Shown: positions 50,260 through 59,563 of the stretch, piece after piece
Position numbering within the stretch: the first letter of the stretch is position 1
How the letters are laid out: each line of letters begins with the position of its first letter
NCBI GenBank assembly: GCA_902778895.1
Contig: CACYZF010000006.1
Coordinates: forward strand, 1 to 64,000
DNA from: an uncultured bacterium
GTDB lineage: Bacteria > Verrucomicrobiota > Lentisphaeria > Victivallales > UBA1829
Length of the DNA: 64,000 nt
Direction: 5' to 3'
Translations under genes and position numbers: made by a program
The notes under the pieces: generated by a model
Seen by the model: only the letters and a program-made list of their open reading frames with translations
Databases searched by the model: none
What the model was told of the DNA's origin: nothing

Positions 50260-53200
50260 ATGTCCGAACCGAAACAGAAAAAAAAGCGGTCGCCGCTGCG
50301 CAGATTCCTGAAAGCCGTTTTCCGGATGGCCGGCATCCTCGTGTTCCTGCTCGTATTCGCATCCCTCGCGGCGCTGTTCACGATCGACCAGTGGATCATG
50401 CCGTTCGTCGCGTGGTGCGCCGGGGTGGAACTCGAGGGCGAACCGGACGTGATGGTTTCGCTTTCGGACCGTGAAATCCTCGTGGCCGGATTGAAGGTGA
50501 ATACTCCGGCCGGAGTGATCGAGGCGAAAACCTTCGGTTTGAGACTGGACGGGATGGTGCTGGGTGGCCGGACGCTGAAGGAGATAAGAGTATCGAATGT
50601 CCATGCGGACGGACTCCGCGTTTCTCTGGATTTCGCCCGTCTTGCGGAAATACAGAATGAGCACGGGCCGGGGGAAGGCGGCGAGCCGGATTCCGGCGAG
50701 AAGGTCCGGACGTTTTCGCATTTGCTCTGGGACCGGGCGTCGAAACCGGTCGTGCGGATGGCGGACCTGACGCTGCTTGACGCCGAGGCGGGATGGCAGG
50801 CCGGGGCCGTGCGGAGCCGGATCTCCGTCTCCGATCTGTTCGCGAGGTTCGAGGACGGCTGTCTGACGCGCCCGGAGATCAATTGCGGGGTGAAATACCG
50901 CCTGAACGATCCGCAGCGGTCCCTGGAGTGCGGCGGACGGATCAACGTGCTGTCTTCCGACGACGGCGGAAAACTGATCGTGTCCCTCGACGCGGAGGAG
51001 CCGCTCGTGATCGACCTGCCGGATTCGCACCTGGAGTTTCCCGCGTTCGAGTCGACGGAGCTGGTCATGCAGTACGACCCGGAAACCGCCGATCTGGGAT
51101 TCGGCGGGGAATGGACGAACTCGAGCAGCTGGGAATACAAGCCGTTGAACGTGAGCCTGGAGAACACGGTTTTCAATGTGTTCGGAACGCTTGCGCTCGT
51201 CGGGGAGAAACTCCGCCTGAAATTCGGGGTGGACACGCAGGGGAACGGCCTGGTATGCCGGGACATCGGCATCCCCGGGGATATTCTGTTCGATGCGAAG
51301 GGAAACGTGGAATTCGACCTGGTGACTGGCGGCGTAACGCTGGATTCCGTGTCGGGACACCTGACCGGACCAAACGGCGGCCGCCTCAATTTCGGGACGA
51401 CGGGCGTATTCGAGTTCGTGCGCTACGAGGATGCGACGTACACGCTGAATCCGCATGCGGCGAAGCTGACAGTGGCGACGGAGAATGCCGTCGATCTGAC
51501 GCCGTTCGACCCCGTTCTGCCGTTCGCTTCGGCGGGCAGGGGGCTGTCGTTCGATTACTTCGTTGAGCTTGACCCGGAGAAAGTGTGTCTCCTTGGCGGC
51601 GCGAAAGCCGAGGTCCGGGATCATGACGGCGGGAAGCGCGTGTTCGATGCGGACGCGGAGTTCGAGACCGAGGGCATCACCAGGATCGGCTCGTTCAACG
51701 TGTCGCGTTTTGGCATGGCGTTTTACGACGGCGAGGAGCAAATCTGCAAGGCGCAGCTCGCAGGGACGTACAATGTCCGCACGCTTTCGCTCAAAGGCGG
51801 CCTGAACTACTACCCGTACCGCATGATCGAAACGTACGGCGACCAGACGCTGGCCGAACTGTGCGGCTATCTGGACGATGCCAATCTGCGCGAAGCCGAG
51901 CACGACGCCACGGCCGAACTTGAAGTCGACCTGATCAACATGGAGGCGAAGCTTCATAAGGAATCGCATCTGTCGCACCTCGCGTTGAACGGGAGCGGAA
52001 ACAAAAACCTGGTGGTGGATGCGATCGGCGACGCGGATTTCCGTCTGGAACCGGACGACCGGGGCTGGCAGCTCGACTGTTCGCTGGATTTGAAGGCCGG
52101 GGATGATTTTCACGCCCTGGTGAGCGCCTCCGGCGGCAGTAAATCGGCCATTTCAGGAAGACTTGAGGTCGACCGGCTCAGCGATACGCTGGCGCGCCAG
52201 CTCGAGATCAAACTCTTCCCCGGACGCGACGAACTGCCGCTTCTGCGGTTCGTGAACGCCACGGCCGCGGCGTCGTTCCGGTGCGAACCGGAGACATCCC
52301 GCATCACGCTGAACCGGATGAGCTCGAAGATCGACAACGGAGACGGAAGCCTGTCCGTCGTGTGCGGGACCGGTCTGACATGGGAGAATGGCGCGTTTTC
52401 TTGGTCGCCGCTGCAATTCAACCTGAAGATGAACAGCCTTCCGGTTTCGTTCCTGGAGCCGCTGCTGACCGGCGACGATTTCCGTCTCGCGGGCGGCATC
52501 GTGACTTCCGAATTCGATGTTACCGTGAGCGGGGACGGGACTGTCATCGGGGGCGAGGGGAAACTCGTCGGAAACAGTCTGTCCGTCCTGATCAACGGGG
52601 AGCCGCGCGAGGCGGCACGGCTGGGCGCGAACGGGTCTTTCCAGCTCAACACCGAAAAAGGATTCCTGGTCCTGCCGGAGCTGAACGTGGATGTTCAGGA
52701 CCGTCAGGCGCGCCAGACTCTGTTCGCCAGTGGATCCGGCACGGTCGATCTGGCGGACGACTTCCGGACGCGGATGAAATTCCCGGAGGCGCGTTTCGGG
52801 CCGGAAGTCCTGTATCTGATCGGCTACGGCGTGGAGAGGAGTTTCTATTTCGAGGATCTGGATGCCGCCGGAGAGATCGATTTCCAGGCCGGGCATCATT
52901 TCAAGGAAATGAGCTGGACGGGCGGCCTGAACATCAACCGTCTGAAGCTTCAGTCGGACACCCCGGAGGAATATCAGTTCCCGGAACTCTCAGGCCGGAT
53001 CGAGGGTACTTTATCCTGGGCGGACAAGGAGATGTACGGAGACGCCCTGATCCGCCTGGCGGATGCCTATGGCGAGGAGCATATTTCCGGACAGTTCATA
53101 CACCGGCGCGGGGAGGATGCGCTGCCGAAGTTCATTTCCAGTTCGCTGGACTTGCCGTTCACCGTGTCGTATTTCCAGTACAACCACAATACCGACCCCG

Positions 53201-54168
53201 GCATGGAAACGACGGCGATTTCGCTCATCGACAAGACGTTTGAGTTGGATCTGCACGGGATTTACTCGAAAAAACACGCGCTGATCTTTTCCGGGACCGG
53301 ATTGCTGGTGCTTCAGGGGGGGGACGATTCGGCGATCCTGGTGCCGCATGCTGTGTTTTCCGGCGACGTTTTCGGGACCGCGTCCGCGGAAATCCGCGTG
53401 AAGGACGGCGCGTGGCCGTTCGACGTCGAGGCGGATCTGACCAATATTCCGTTCGACAAGAGCTTTACCGCGTTTCTGGCCACGGACGACAGCCCGGAGA
53501 TCCCGCACAACCTGCGCGGTTATGTGAGACAGCTGGACGCTTCCGTGCATGGCGAAGGCTTCACGACGGAAGCTCTGACGAAGAATCTGAGGGCGGACTG
53601 CAAAGCCGAACTGGAGGGCGTTTCCCTGCGGACGTACCTGCGCGACAGGTCGCTCTTCCTGAACATCCTCCTGCTGCCGCTAGTCAGCATGCCGCGGCTG
53701 ATCGACTACGTGCCAGGGGAGATGCTGCGGCGCGCGCTGCGCCTGACGACAGCCGGAGCCCTCATGGAAATGATCTCGGGCGACGCGCCCGTCGAGTTCA
53801 GACACGGCATGATGGAACTGTCCGTGCGGCATGGGGTCATCGAACTGAAATCGCTTGATCTGGAGGGCGAAGTGATCGAAAGCTATCACGCGAGCGGAAC
53901 GATCGACCTGGCCGGAGATGGCGAGGCCGAACTGGAGACGATGGCGCGTTTTGCTCTGCTCTACTGGCCGTTCTATCTGAGCGGGAACATCCTCGATCCG
54001 CAGGTGTCCTACGGCAAGTCCATCTCGCACTTTTTCTCGGACAACACGAAGTACCTGGTCACGCTGTTCCCGAACATGATCATCGACGCATTCACGGACG
54101 AGGACGCCGAGCAGATCGACCGTCAGGAATCCGAAAAGCAGAAGCAGACGGACCAGAAAAAGGAATAA
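50260..54168 (+). CDS. Very large AsmA-like envelope protein
   Basis: 1302 residues. A basic start (KQKKKRSPLRRFLKAVFR) and one membrane helix (residues ~22-46) anchor it in the inner membrane, and the rest is periplasmic beta sheet in repeated units like GKLIVSLDAEEPLVIDLPDS and AKLHKESHLSHLALNGSGNK. The C-terminal ~120 residues resemble the AsmA_2/DUF3971 end: FRHGMMELSVRHGVIELKSL, LDLEGEVIESYHASGTIDLA and LYWPFYLSGNILDPQVSYG. Such proteins (AsmA, TamB, YhdP) are thought to carry phospholipids between membranes along a groove. It is a single gene with its own promoter and terminator. The family call is moderate; the transport role is inferred. Confidence 0.75.
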   Translation: MSEPKQKKKRSPLRRFLKAVFRMAGILVFLLVFASLAALFTIDQWIMPFVAWCAGVELEGEPDVMVSLSDREILVAGLKVNTPAGVIEAKTFGLRLDGMVLGGRTLKEIRVSNVHADGLRVSLDFARLAEIQNEHGPGEGGEPDSGEKVRTFSHLLWDRASKPVVRMADLTLLDAEAGWQAGAVRSRISVSDLFARFEDGCLTRPEINCGVKYRLNDPQRSLECGGRINVLSSDDGGKLIVSLDAEEPLVIDLPDSHLEFPAFESTELVMQYDPETADLGFGGEWTNSSSWEYKPLNVSLENTVFNVFGTLALVGEKLRLKFGVDTQGNGLVCRDIGIPGDILFDAKGNVEFDLVTGGVTLDSVSGHLTGPNGGRLNFGTTGVFEFVRYEDATYTLNPHAAKLTVATENAVDLTPFDPVLPFASAGRGLSFDYFVELDPEKVCLLGGAKAEVRDHDGGKRVFDADAEFETEGITRIGSFNVSRFGMAFYDGEEQICKAQLAGTYNVRTLSLKGGLNYYPYRMIETYGDQTLAELCGYLDDANLREAEHDATAELEVDLINMEAKLHKESHLSHLALNGSGNKNLVVDAIGDADFRLEPDDRGWQLDCSLDLKAGDDFHALVSASGGSKSAISGRLEVDRLSDTLARQLEIKLFPGRDELPLLRFVNATAAASFRCEPETSRITLNRMSSKIDNGDGSLSVVCGTGLTWENGAFSWSPLQFNLKMNSLPVSFLEPLLTGDDFRLAGGIVTSEFDVTVSGDGTVIGGEGKLVGNSLSVLINGEPREAARLGANGSFQLNTEKGFLVLPELNVDVQDRQARQTLFASGSGTVDLADDFRTRMKFPEARFGPEVLYLIGYGVERSFYFEDLDAAGEIDFQAGHHFKEMSWTGGLNINRLKLQSDTPEEYQFPELSGRIEGTLSWADKEMYGDALIRLADAYGEEHISGQFIHRRGEDALPKFISSSLDLPFTVSYFQYNHNTDPGMETTAISLIDKTFELDLHGIYSKKHALIFSGTGLLVLQGGDDSAILVPHAVFSGDVFGTASAEIRVKDGAWPFDVEADLTNIPFDKSFTAFLATDDSPEIPHNLRGYVRQLDASVHGEGFTTEALTKNLRADCKAELEGVSLRTYLRDRSLFLNILLLPLVSMPRLIDYVPGEMLRRALRLTTAGALMEMISGDAPVEFRHGMMELSVRHGVIELKSLDLEGEVIESYHASGTIDLAGDGEAELETMARFALLYWPFYLSGNILDPQVSYGKSISHFFSDNTKYLVTLFPNMIIDAFTDEDAEQIDRQESEKQKQTDQKKE

Positions 54169-54220
54169 CGTCGGGCAGGGGAAGGGAAATGCCGTCGACG
54201 GTCAGAAAATGAGGCGAAAA

Positions 54221-54248
54221 AAAGCCGCAGGACGAATCCCGCGGCTTT
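54221..54248. terminator. Bidirectional terminator between the AsmA-like gene and hisS
   Basis: AAAGCCGC (54221-54228) and GCGGCTTT (54241-54248) with A-rich sequence on the left and T-containing sequence on the right. It serves both converging genes, 52 bases after the plus-strand stop and 24 after the hisS stop. Confidence 0.75.
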
Positions 54249-54272
54249 ATGTTTGTCGAAAGAGAGACCGGA

Positions 54273-55547
54273 TCACTTCGTTTCCGCGTCGGCGGCCAGT
54301 GCGGCAAGCACGCCGTCGAGGGAAAGCTTCACCTCGATCTCGCGACCGTCCGCCATATGCTTGAGCTTGGCGGAATGCGCTTCGAGTTCGGAATCCCCGA
54401 TCACGATCACGTATTCGGCTTTCATGCGGTCGGCCGCGCGCATCTGGGACTTCATGCTCTTCGCATCGTAGTCGATGGCGGCGGAGATTCCAGCATGGCG
54501 GAGCTTCGCGGCGAAGGACGTATTGAACGCCAGCGCGGCGTCTCCGAGCGAGGCCAGGTAGATCTTCGGCACGGGGGCCGGAGGGGGCGTCACGCCGAGC
54601 GCATCGCGCACGATGAGGAGGCGTTCCATGCCTGCCGCGAACCCGACTCCGGGGATCGGATTGCGGAGGCCGGGGAGGGTCAGCTCGTAACGGCCGCCGC
54701 CCGCGATGGCGTTCTGCGCGCCGAGTCCGGAGTGCGTGAGCTCGAACACCGTGTGCACATAGTAGTCGAGGCCGCGCACGAGACGCGGATCGACCGTGAA
54801 TGGGATGCCCTGTTCCGTGAGGAGGTCGCAGACCTTCTTGAAGTAGTCGCGGGACTTCGCGCTGAAGAACTGCGCGGGATCGGGCGCGGATTCGATGAAC
54901 GGACGGCAGCACGCCTGCTTGCAGTCCAGAATGCGCCAGACGTTGCGGTCGATGCGGGCGCGGCAGTCGTCGCACATCTCGGCGAGATGCGGACGGAAAT
55001 GCTCCGCGAGGGCCTGTTCGGCCGCGGGGCGGTCGGATGCCACGCCGCGCGTGTTGATGAGCAGGTTGAAGCCCGTGATGCCGATTTCCTCGAGGAAATG
55101 GCAGAGCATGGCGATGGCTTCCGCGTCGAGGCCCGGCGAGGCCGGACGCCCGACGTTTTCGACGCCGACCTGGTGGAACTGGCGCTTGCGGCCCGCCGCG
55201 GGGCGTTCGCCGCGGAACATCGGGCCCATGTAGAAGACGCGGTGTTCGACGCCGTTGGCGGCGTCGGTGGCGGCGAGGGCGCGCATGACGCCCGCCGTAC
55301 CTTCGGGACGGAGCGTGAGGCTCCGTCCGCCGCGGTCTTCAAACGTGTACATCTCCTTCTGGACGACTTCCGTTTCCCCGCCGAGTCCGCGCTGGAAGAC
55401 CTCGGTGAACTCGAAGATGGGGGTGCGGAGTTCGCCGAACCCGTAAAGTCCGAAGACCTTGCGGGCGGCGGATTCAAGCTGGAGCCAGGCTGTGGCCTCG
55501 TCCGGGAAGATGTCGCTCACTCCGGGAGGCGGAGCAATTTTCGGCAT
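54273..55547 (-). CDS. hisS: Histidine--tRNA ligase
   Basis: 424 residues. Class II synthetase. Motif 1 region: PPPGVSDIFPDEATAW; motif 2: FYMGPMFRGERPAAGRKRQF; the histidine-specific loop RGLDYYVHTVFELTHSG; GGGRYELTLPG; motif 3: GVGFAAGMERLLIV. The C-terminal anticodon domain (KIYLASLGDAALAFNTSF, VIVIGDSELEAHSAKLKHM) is complete. A CxxC...CxxxxCC cluster (CDDCRAR, ILDCKQACCRP near residues 205-230) occurs in the insertion domain and may bind zinc. It follows HU by 18 bases. Confidence 0.97.
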   Translation of the reverse strand: MPKIAPPPGVSDIFPDEATAWLQLESAARKVFGLYGFGELRTPIFEFTEVFQRGLGGETEVVQKEMYTFEDRGGRSLTLRPEGTAGVMRALAATDAANGVEHRVFYMGPMFRGERPAAGRKRQFHQVGVENVGRPASPGLDAEAIAMLCHFLEEIGITGFNLLINTRGVASDRPAAEQALAEHFRPHLAEMCDDCRARIDRNVWRILDCKQACCRPFIESAPDPAQFFSAKSRDYFKKVCDLLTEQGIPFTVDPRLVRGLDYYVHTVFELTHSGLGAQNAIAGGGRYELTLPGLRNPIPGVGFAAGMERLLIVRDALGVTPPPAPVPKIYLASLGDAALAFNTSFAAKLRHAGISAAIDYDAKSMKSQMRAADRMKAEYVIVIGDSELEAHSAKLKHMADGREIEVKLSLDGVLAALAADAETK

Positions 55548-55565
55548 GGGAGGGGTTCTCCGGGA

Positions 55566-55856
55566 TCAGTCGATCTTGAGGCTGGCGACGCGGTCCTTGA
55601 GTTCCTTACCGGCGCGGAATTTGACGACCTTGCGCTCCGGGATCGGAACGGTGATCTGCGGCACTTTGGGGTTGCGGCCCTTGCGGCCCTTGCGGACGCG
55701 GATTTCGAAAACGCCGAAGTTGCGCAGTTCGATGTCGCGGCCGGCGGCGAGTTCGTCGGCGATGTAGTCAAGGGTCTTCTGAACGATGCTGGCGACTTCG
55801 GTCTGGATGAGACCGGTTTCAGCGGAGATTTTGACAACGAGGTCACGTTTCGTCAT
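55566..55856 (-). CDS. HU/IHF-family DNA-binding protein
   Basis: 96 residues. Helical N-terminal dimer part (MTKRDLVVKISAETGLIQTE) and the beta-arm region: RNFGVFEIRVRKGRKGRNPK and VPIPERKVVKFRAGKELKD. The sequence is nearer HU-beta/IHF-type arms with the GRNPK loop. It bends DNA and helps pack the nucleoid. It lies between infA (133 bases upstream) and hisS. Confidence 0.93.
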   Translation of the reverse strand: MTKRDLVVKISAETGLIQTEVASIVQKTLDYIADELAAGRDIELRNFGVFEIRVRKGRKGRNPKVPQITVPIPERKVVKFRAGKELKDRVASLKID

Positions 55857-55989
55857 GGTTGATTTTCCTTTTCTGCCCTGTGGGCTTTGTTTGGTTTTGG
55901 TTGAATCAAGTCAAAAAAAGTGGCTATGCCCGAAGCGGAAGCGCCGGGGGCTGATTTGCGGTTTTTGAGTTCAAAAAGTGCCGCTGACG

Positions 55990-56205
55990 TTATTTCTGGC
56001 GGAAAACGATCCTTCCCTTCGTCAGGTCGTACGGGGACATCTCAAGCGTCACCGTGTCGCCCGGAAGGATGCGGATGAAGTGGAGCCGCATCTTGCCGCT
56101 GATGTGGGCAAGGACGATATGTTTGTTTTCAAGTTCGACCCGGAACATGGTATTGGGGAGCAGTTCGCGGACGACGCCTTCTACTTTGACAACGTCTTTA
56201 GACAC
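55990..56205 (-). CDS. infA: Translation initiation factor IF-1
   Basis: 71 residues, full length. Single OB fold: [60 protein letters not shown] and GRIVFRQK. It binds the 30S A-site with IF-2 and IF-3. The start lies eight bases inside the map gene end, as often seen in the adk-map-infA order. Confidence 0.97.
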   Translation of the reverse strand: MSKDVVKVEGVVRELLPNTMFRVELENKHIVLAHISGKMRLHFIRILPGDTVTLEMSPYDLTKGRIVFRQK

Positions 56206-56974
56206 GTGTTAAGACCTCCGTATGAGTTTCAGTTATAAGTATCATGTGTTCAAAATGCGCCGAGGGCAGGCCGTCCGCCGTGCGGACCGTCCAGTTGTCC
56301 TTCTCCACGTACACGCGCGCCGTGCCGAGGTTCAGCATGGGTTCGATGCAGAGGACCATGCCGGGCGCGAGGACGGGGCCCTCGCTCGTGGAGACGAAGT
56401 TCGGCACTTCGGGCGGCTCGTGGAGACGCGTGCCGCAGCCGTGCCCGACGAGGTCGCGGACGATGCCGAGCTTGTAGCGGTTCGCGACTTCCGCGACGGC
56501 GCGGGAGATGTCGCCGACGTGCCCGCCGGGGTGCGCGGCGGCGATGCCCGCCTCGAGCGCTTCCATCGTTCCGGCGAGGAGGCGTTCGATGTCCTTCGTG
56601 GTCGGTTTGTTGCCGACGAGCACGGTCTTCGCCGTGTCGCCGATGCCGCCGTTCAGGGTGACGCCGACGTCCACGCTGACGATGTCGCCGTCTTTCAGCA
56701 CGCACTTCTCGCTGGCGATCCCGTGCACGACCACGTCGTTGACCGAGATGCAGATGTTCCGCGGGAAGCCGTTGTAGTTCAGGAACGTCGGGGTCCCGCC
56801 GGTGGCGCGGATCACGGCTCCGGCGAGTTCGTCGAGTTCGAGCGTCGTCATGCCCGGATGGGCGAGCGCGGCGATCTCCTCGCGGGCGAGCGCAGTAACG
56901 CGCGCGGCCTCGCGGATGCGGACGATCTCCTCGGGCGTGTGAATGACAAAATTTCTGCGTTTCATCAGGCGCAT
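56198..56974 (-). CDS. map: Methionine aminopeptidase, type I
   Basis: 258 residues from 56974 (an ATG at 56965, three codons on, is equally possible; neither has a clear ribosome-binding site). It removes the N-terminal Met from new proteins. Metal ligands: Asp in IVSVDVG, Asp in GGIGDTAKT, His in [18 protein letters not shown], Glu in VLCIEPML and Glu in [10 protein letters not shown]; the catalytic His is in DVVVHGIAS. It lies between adk and infA. Confidence 0.96.
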   Translation of the reverse strand: MRLMKRRNFVIHTPEEIVRIREAARVTALAREEIAALAHPGMTTLELDELAGAVIRATGGTPTFLNYNGFPRNICISVNDVVVHGIASEKCVLKDGDIVSVDVGVTLNGGIGDTAKTVLVGNKPTTKDIERLLAGTMEALEAGIAAAHPGGHVGDISRAVAEVANRYKLGIVRDLVGHGCGTRLHEPPEVPNFVSTSEGPVLAPGMVLCIEPMLNLGTARVYVEKDNWTVRTADGLPSAHFEHMILITETHTEVLTRV

Positions 56975-56990
56975 ACGGGAACCCGCGGGA

Positions 56991-57644
56991 TCACTTCAGG
57001 AGCGCAAGAAGCGCCGCGAATCCTTTGTCGACGGGAAGCGAGGAATCGATGCGCGCGAGGCAGCCTTTCCCTTCGTAGAACTGGATGAGGGGGGCGGTCT
57101 GCTCGTGGTAGACCTTCAGGCGGTTCTTCGCGGTCTCGAGGGAGTCGTCGGCGCGCTGGATCAGCTCGCCGCCGCAGCGGTCGCAGACGCCTTCCTGTTT
57201 CGGGGGCGCGAAGAGCTTGTTGAACGCGACGCCGCACTTCTTGCAGGTGAGGCGGGCGGTGAGACGCTGGAGCAGGAGGTCTTCCGGCGCTTCGAAGAGG
57301 ATCACGGCGTCGAGCTTCATGCCGATGCGGACCATGGCTTCTTCGAGGAGTTCGGCCTGCGCGACCGTGCGCGGGAAGCCGTCGAGGATGAATCCGTTGG
57401 CGCATTCCGGCGTGGCGAGGCGGGCGGCGACCATGTCGGCGACGACCTGGTCGGGGACGAGCTTGCCGGCCTTCATGCAGGCTTCCGCCTGTTTGCCGAG
57501 TTCGGTGCCGGCGGCGACTTCGCCGCGGAGGATTTCGCCGGTGGAGATGTGCGCGAGCTTTTCCTGCGCCATCAGGGGATCGGAGAGCGTGCCTTTGCCG
57601 GCGCCGGGCGGGCCGAGCAGAACGAGATTCTTTTTCGTAATCAT
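56991..57644 (-). CDS. adk: Adenylate kinase with zinc-binding LID
   Basis: 217 residues, the long form. Adk interconverts AMP, ADP and ATP. P-loop LLGPPGAGKGTLSDPL, AMP-binding HISTGEILRGEVAAGTELGK, DGFPRTVAQAELLEEAM and the LID with four Cys (CKKCG near residue 128 and CDRCG near 150) that should hold zinc. Gram-negatives usually lack this zinc site, so it is a mild oddity. The adk-map-infA order is that of the ribosomal spc/alpha operons, but no ribosomal protein genes or secY remain here. Confidence 0.96.
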   Translation of the reverse strand: MITKKNLVLLGPPGAGKGTLSDPLMAQEKLAHISTGEILRGEVAAGTELGKQAEACMKAGKLVPDQVVADMVAARLATPECANGFILDGFPRTVAQAELLEEAMVRIGMKLDAVILFEAPEDLLLQRLTARLTCKKCGVAFNKLFAPPKQEGVCDRCGGELIQRADDSLETAKNRLKVYHEQTAPLIQFYEGKGCLARIDSSLPVDKGFAALLALLK

Positions 57645-57693
57645 AAGAGTGAGACCTCTGAAATGGATGATTTTTCAGTAAAAACAATCTTTT

Positions 57694-57722
57694 AATATAC
57701 TGCTGTTCAATATGTTTTTCAA
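57694..57722 (-). promoter_or_regulatory. Promoter of the adk-map-infA operon
   Basis: TTGAAA (57717-57722), 17 bp, TATATT (57694-57699) on the minus strand, 50 bases before adk. Confidence 0.65.
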
Positions 57723-57770
57723 GCGGTTGAAGCAGGAAAACGCGAAAAAAAAGCAAAAAAACGCCTCCAG

Positions 57771-57907
57771 GGAGGACAAGTCCTCCACTTGGGCAGTGCT
57801 CTCAGCTTCGCTTGAGCACCGGACCTGAGGTATATCCTCTGTGCTCTCGCGTAGCAGAGCACGATATCAGCACCGCTTGCGGTGTGCTCTCAGCTTCGCT
57901 TGAGCAC
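57771..57907. repeat. Intergenic hairpin repeat, copies 2 and 3
   Basis: GGAGGAC-AA-GTCCTCC (57771-57786), CACT-N5-AGTG (57786-57798) and the GTGCTC...GAGCAC hairpin (57796-57819), with exactly the spacing of copy 1. Then GTGCTCT-N8-AGAGCAC (57841-57862), CACCGC-TT-GCGGTG (57871-57884) and a third identical GTGCTC...GAGCAC hairpin (57884-57907). It lies between the adk promoter and the stop of the next gene upstream. The gap 57723-58018 holds no gene. Confidence 0.85.
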
Positions 57908-58018
57908 GTGCCCGACCGGAGCCGGACGCTTCTACGGCACCGCCTTCCGGTGTGCGCGACGAAACAAAACGCCTCCAGCCCGTTTCCGGACCGGAGGCGC
58001 GGCGAAGATATTCTATGG

Positions 58019-59059
58019 TTAGGGATTAAGCGCGCCAAACTCTATTCGGGGCTTCGGGGCGTTTCCCGGCCTGATCGTCACGGTATAGACCGGCGAATAC
58101 GTACGGGACGGCCGTTCGGAATCGTCAAAAAACACCTCGAATTTCCTGTCGTCGATCTTCGTCAGCTCGACAAGATTCCCGCCCTCGCTTTGCACCAATT
58201 CAGGGTGTGCGGTTTCGATTTTGAAGGGAAGCTCGAAGCTTTTCGTTTCCGGATGTGTCCAGCGTCTTCCGTTGATCTTCACGCTGTCCGGGCAGCCTCC
58301 CTTCTCGTGGCGGTAGGAGATCGTGTTTCCCTCAAAAACGAAAGCGCCTCGTCCCCTGATGACGGCCTTGATTTCGATCTTGCGGTCCTTGATGCTGTCA
58401 TTCCACTGCGCTTCGGCCTGCGCGACATACGGATCGGGACCGGTCGTCATGACCTGGGGAGGATCTTTCCCGACCGGAGGGGCAGGCCGATATCCCCCGA
58501 GATCGAGGTGCGGGAGCTGATCTTTCATGGCGAGCTTGACATGGAACGGAACAGGATTGCTTCTCGGGCTGCGATTTGCGATCCTGAGAGAAAACCACGT
58601 TTCCGTGGCGTCCACATAAAAGTCCCTCCTGACACTTGTTTCCAGAATCCCCGCCTTGGCGAAATCCGGCGTGTAACCGAGCTTAAACGGTTTCGTGAGG
58701 TCTTTCCAGCGTTTTCCGTCGACGGTGATATCTTCCGGCATGCGATAGATCATCATGTTGCTGAACCGAATCGTATTTCCTTCGAATATGAACTCTCCTC
58801 CGGATATTTCCCCTTTTATGGTCAGTGTGATCTCCTTGTTTTCGGCGGAATCCTCTGCCTCCGTCTTCTGCTCGGAACCGAGGCGTGCGAAAACCTGATC
58901 CATTGCGGCGGATGCCTTTGCCTCCGTTTTCGGCACGGACGATGCGCCTGCCTGTGTTTTGTTTGCCCTCGATTGCACGGAAGCGACGAACAGGACGACA
59001 GCGAGCAGAGCCAGGCCGAGTGCCAGGCCAAAAAGTGTCTGGAATCGTTTCTGTTTCAT
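58019..59059 (-). CDS. Membrane-anchored protein with a duplicated beta domain, unknown
   Basis: 346 residues from the ATG at 59059 (AAAGGAG nine bases before it). An N-terminal anchor or signal (FQTLFGLALGLALLAVVLFV) is followed by an Ala/Glu/Lys-rich linker and two copies of a ~95-residue beta domain at ~75-185 and ~235-340. Shared marks: I-x3-I-x-G-x-G-x-F-x-FEGNTI, a P-x2-(I/V)-x-(V/I)-(D/N)G-(K/R)-RW step and a later F-x-L strand. The first domain is followed by a Pro-rich linker (RPAPPVGKDPPQV). The family is not recognised. It is probably periplasmic. No partner is seen; the neighbours are repeats and a toxin-antitoxin pair. Confidence 0.75.
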   Translation of the reverse strand: MKQKRFQTLFGLALGLALLAVVLFVASVQSRANKTQAGASSVPKTEAKASAAMDQVFARLGSEQKTEAEDSAENKEITLTIKGEISGGEFIFEGNTIRFSNMMIYRMPEDITVDGKRWKDLTKPFKLGYTPDFAKAGILETSVRRDFYVDATETWFSLRIANRSPRSNPVPFHVKLAMKDQLPHLDLGGYRPAPPVGKDPPQVMTTGPDPYVAQAEAQWNDSIKDRKIEIKAVIRGRGAFVFEGNTISYRHEKGGCPDSVKINGRRWTHPETKSFELPFKIETAHPELVQSEGGNLVELTKIDDRKFEVFFDDSERPSRTYSPVYTVTIRPGNAPKPRIEFGALNP

Positions 59060-59212
59060 GGTTTTGCGCTCCTTTGTATTGCAGGTGGTACAGATCGGTA
59101 TCAAAATCAGGAATCCGACCCGTAATTTAAACGCATGAAAACCGGAAAAGTTGTTAAAAAAAACAGGTTATTTAAGAAAAATGTCGAAAAAAGCGCCGTC
59201 CGGGGTGGATCG

Positions 59213-59563
59213 TTACAGCAGGGCGACTTTCTTTCCGCAGGCGCGGGCGTATTTTGCCAGCGTGGAAAACGTAATGTTTTTACGTCCGCGTTCCAGCGCC
59301 GCGATATAGGTCTGGTTCGTCCCCATCCGCTTCGCGATCTCCTTCTGCGTCAGGCCGGCTTCGCGCCGCGCTTTGTACATCTCCTTGACGAGCTCGATTC
59401 GGGCGAACATGGCCGCTATTTCCTCGGCGTTCGCCGGGTCGGTAAAATAAGCGTCCCGTTCGAGCTCTTCCGGGCTTCGAATTCCTTTCTTTACGCGTTC
59501 TGCGATTTCGTCAATGTCCGCTTTGATTTCAGCCTCCGTGGCATAATCGGCATGATCTTTCAT
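59213..59563 (-). CDS. XRE-family antitoxin (HigA-like)
   Basis: 116 residues. The C-terminal half is an XRE helix-turn-helix: ARREAGLTQKEIAKRMGTNQ, then TYIAALERGRKNITFSTLAK and YARACGKKVALL. The N-terminal half is acidic and helical (ADYATEAEIKADIDEIAERV) and probably wraps the toxin. It overlaps the toxin gene by four bases and follows it, the toxin-first order of HigBA-type systems. It should repress the operon at the palindrome 59956-59969. Confidence 0.88.
   Translation of the reverse strand: MKDHADYATEAEIKADIDEIAERVKKGIRSPEELERDAYFTDPANAEEIAAMFARIELVKEMYKARREAGLTQKEIAKRMGTNQTYIAALERGRKNITFSTLAKYARACGKKVALL

Noticed and set aside
55857..55989. tRNA gene in the gap between infA and HU
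   Set aside because: The sequence was read for a cloverleaf and T-loop (GGTTCRAATCC) and none was found.
5667..57907. CRISPR array
   Set aside because: The repeated units are not regularly spaced with unique spacers, and no cas gene is present; the elements are two isolated intergenic clusters of hairpins.
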